Shown here in pieces: positions 20,889 through 20,944 of a stretch of 20,944 bases of DNA. Each line of letters opens with the position of its first letter. Positions within the stretch are counted from its first letter, which is position 1. The stretch is taken from NCBI GenBank assembly GCA_020025595.1, contig JAHHRV010000027.1, positions 1-20,944 of the forward strand, given 5' to 3'. Origin of the DNA: Oscillospiraceae bacterium. GTDB lineage: Bacteria > Bacillota > Clostridia > Oscillospirales > Oscillospiraceae. A program made the translations under genes and the position numbers. A model generated the notes under the pieces. The model saw only the letters and a program-made list of their open reading frames with translations. It made no database searches and was not told where the DNA came from.

Positions 20889-20944
20889 TTATTAGGGGCA
20901 ACACATTTAAGATAAACAGCAAAAAATACAGGAGAATTACAGCT

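Noticed and set aside
18554..20944. Integron gene-cassette array
   Set aside because: Genes in one orientation separated by recurring structured sites suggested it, but the separators do not show attC core sites and no integron integrase is visible. I keep only the broader idea of serial insertion.

Overview
The window looks like a chromosome segment of a gut-type Clostridia bacterium, most likely in the Oscillospiraceae/Ruminococcaceae area. The reasons are moderately high GC with many CTG/CAG-rich codons in the core genes, strong AGGAGG ribosome binding sites, sigma-A-type promoters, RNase Y in place of RNase E, a PrfC, an HtrA-type protease next to a two-component system, and fragments of the sporulation protease gene spoIVB. 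The genus cannot be fixed from the sequence alone.

Positions 1-17700 are mostly ordinary core genome. They hold the 3' part of rny (RNase Y), a convergent rny/prfC intergenic region packed with five copies of an ~80-bp structured repeat, prfC on the minus strand, a ~246-bp hairpin-rich element bounded by matching palindromes, and an nfeD-SPFH membrane operon on the minus strand. Next come an RlmL-type RNA methyltransferase and a lipid kinase on the plus strand. They face a minus-strand operon of response regulator, histidine kinase and HtrA-like protease, which resembles an envelope-stress module. Divergent from that operon is uppP, followed by an aldose-1-epimerase homologue and a sugar-phosphate nucleotidyltransferase. 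A secreted transglutaminase-like protein, a membrane-anchored XRE regulator and a MATE exporter with a structured leader follow.

Positions 17800-20944 look accessory: AT-richer, all genes on the minus strand, small and unrelated in function. They are a TfoX-N-domain protein, a two-TM zinc-ribbon protein, an alpha/beta hydrolase, and an XRE regulator with a small membrane protein that carries twin operators. These genes are separated by copies of a recurring module. In minus-strand reading order the module is a truncated 3' end of spoIVB, the ~80-bp repeat, a near-identical terminator hairpin and an extended -10 promoter motif. Not every copy has every part. Two spoIVB tails start at the same codon with an in-frame stop at the same place just upstream, and one tail carries a one-base deletion. 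The layout resembles serial insertion of cargo genes at a spoIVB 3' end, or spread of a spoIVB-tail cassette, and it is the most unusual part of the window.

The ~80-bp repeat is found both in the core (five copies) and in the accessory array (two copies). It always points the same way relative to the gene before it, and three copies begin at or overlap a stop codon.
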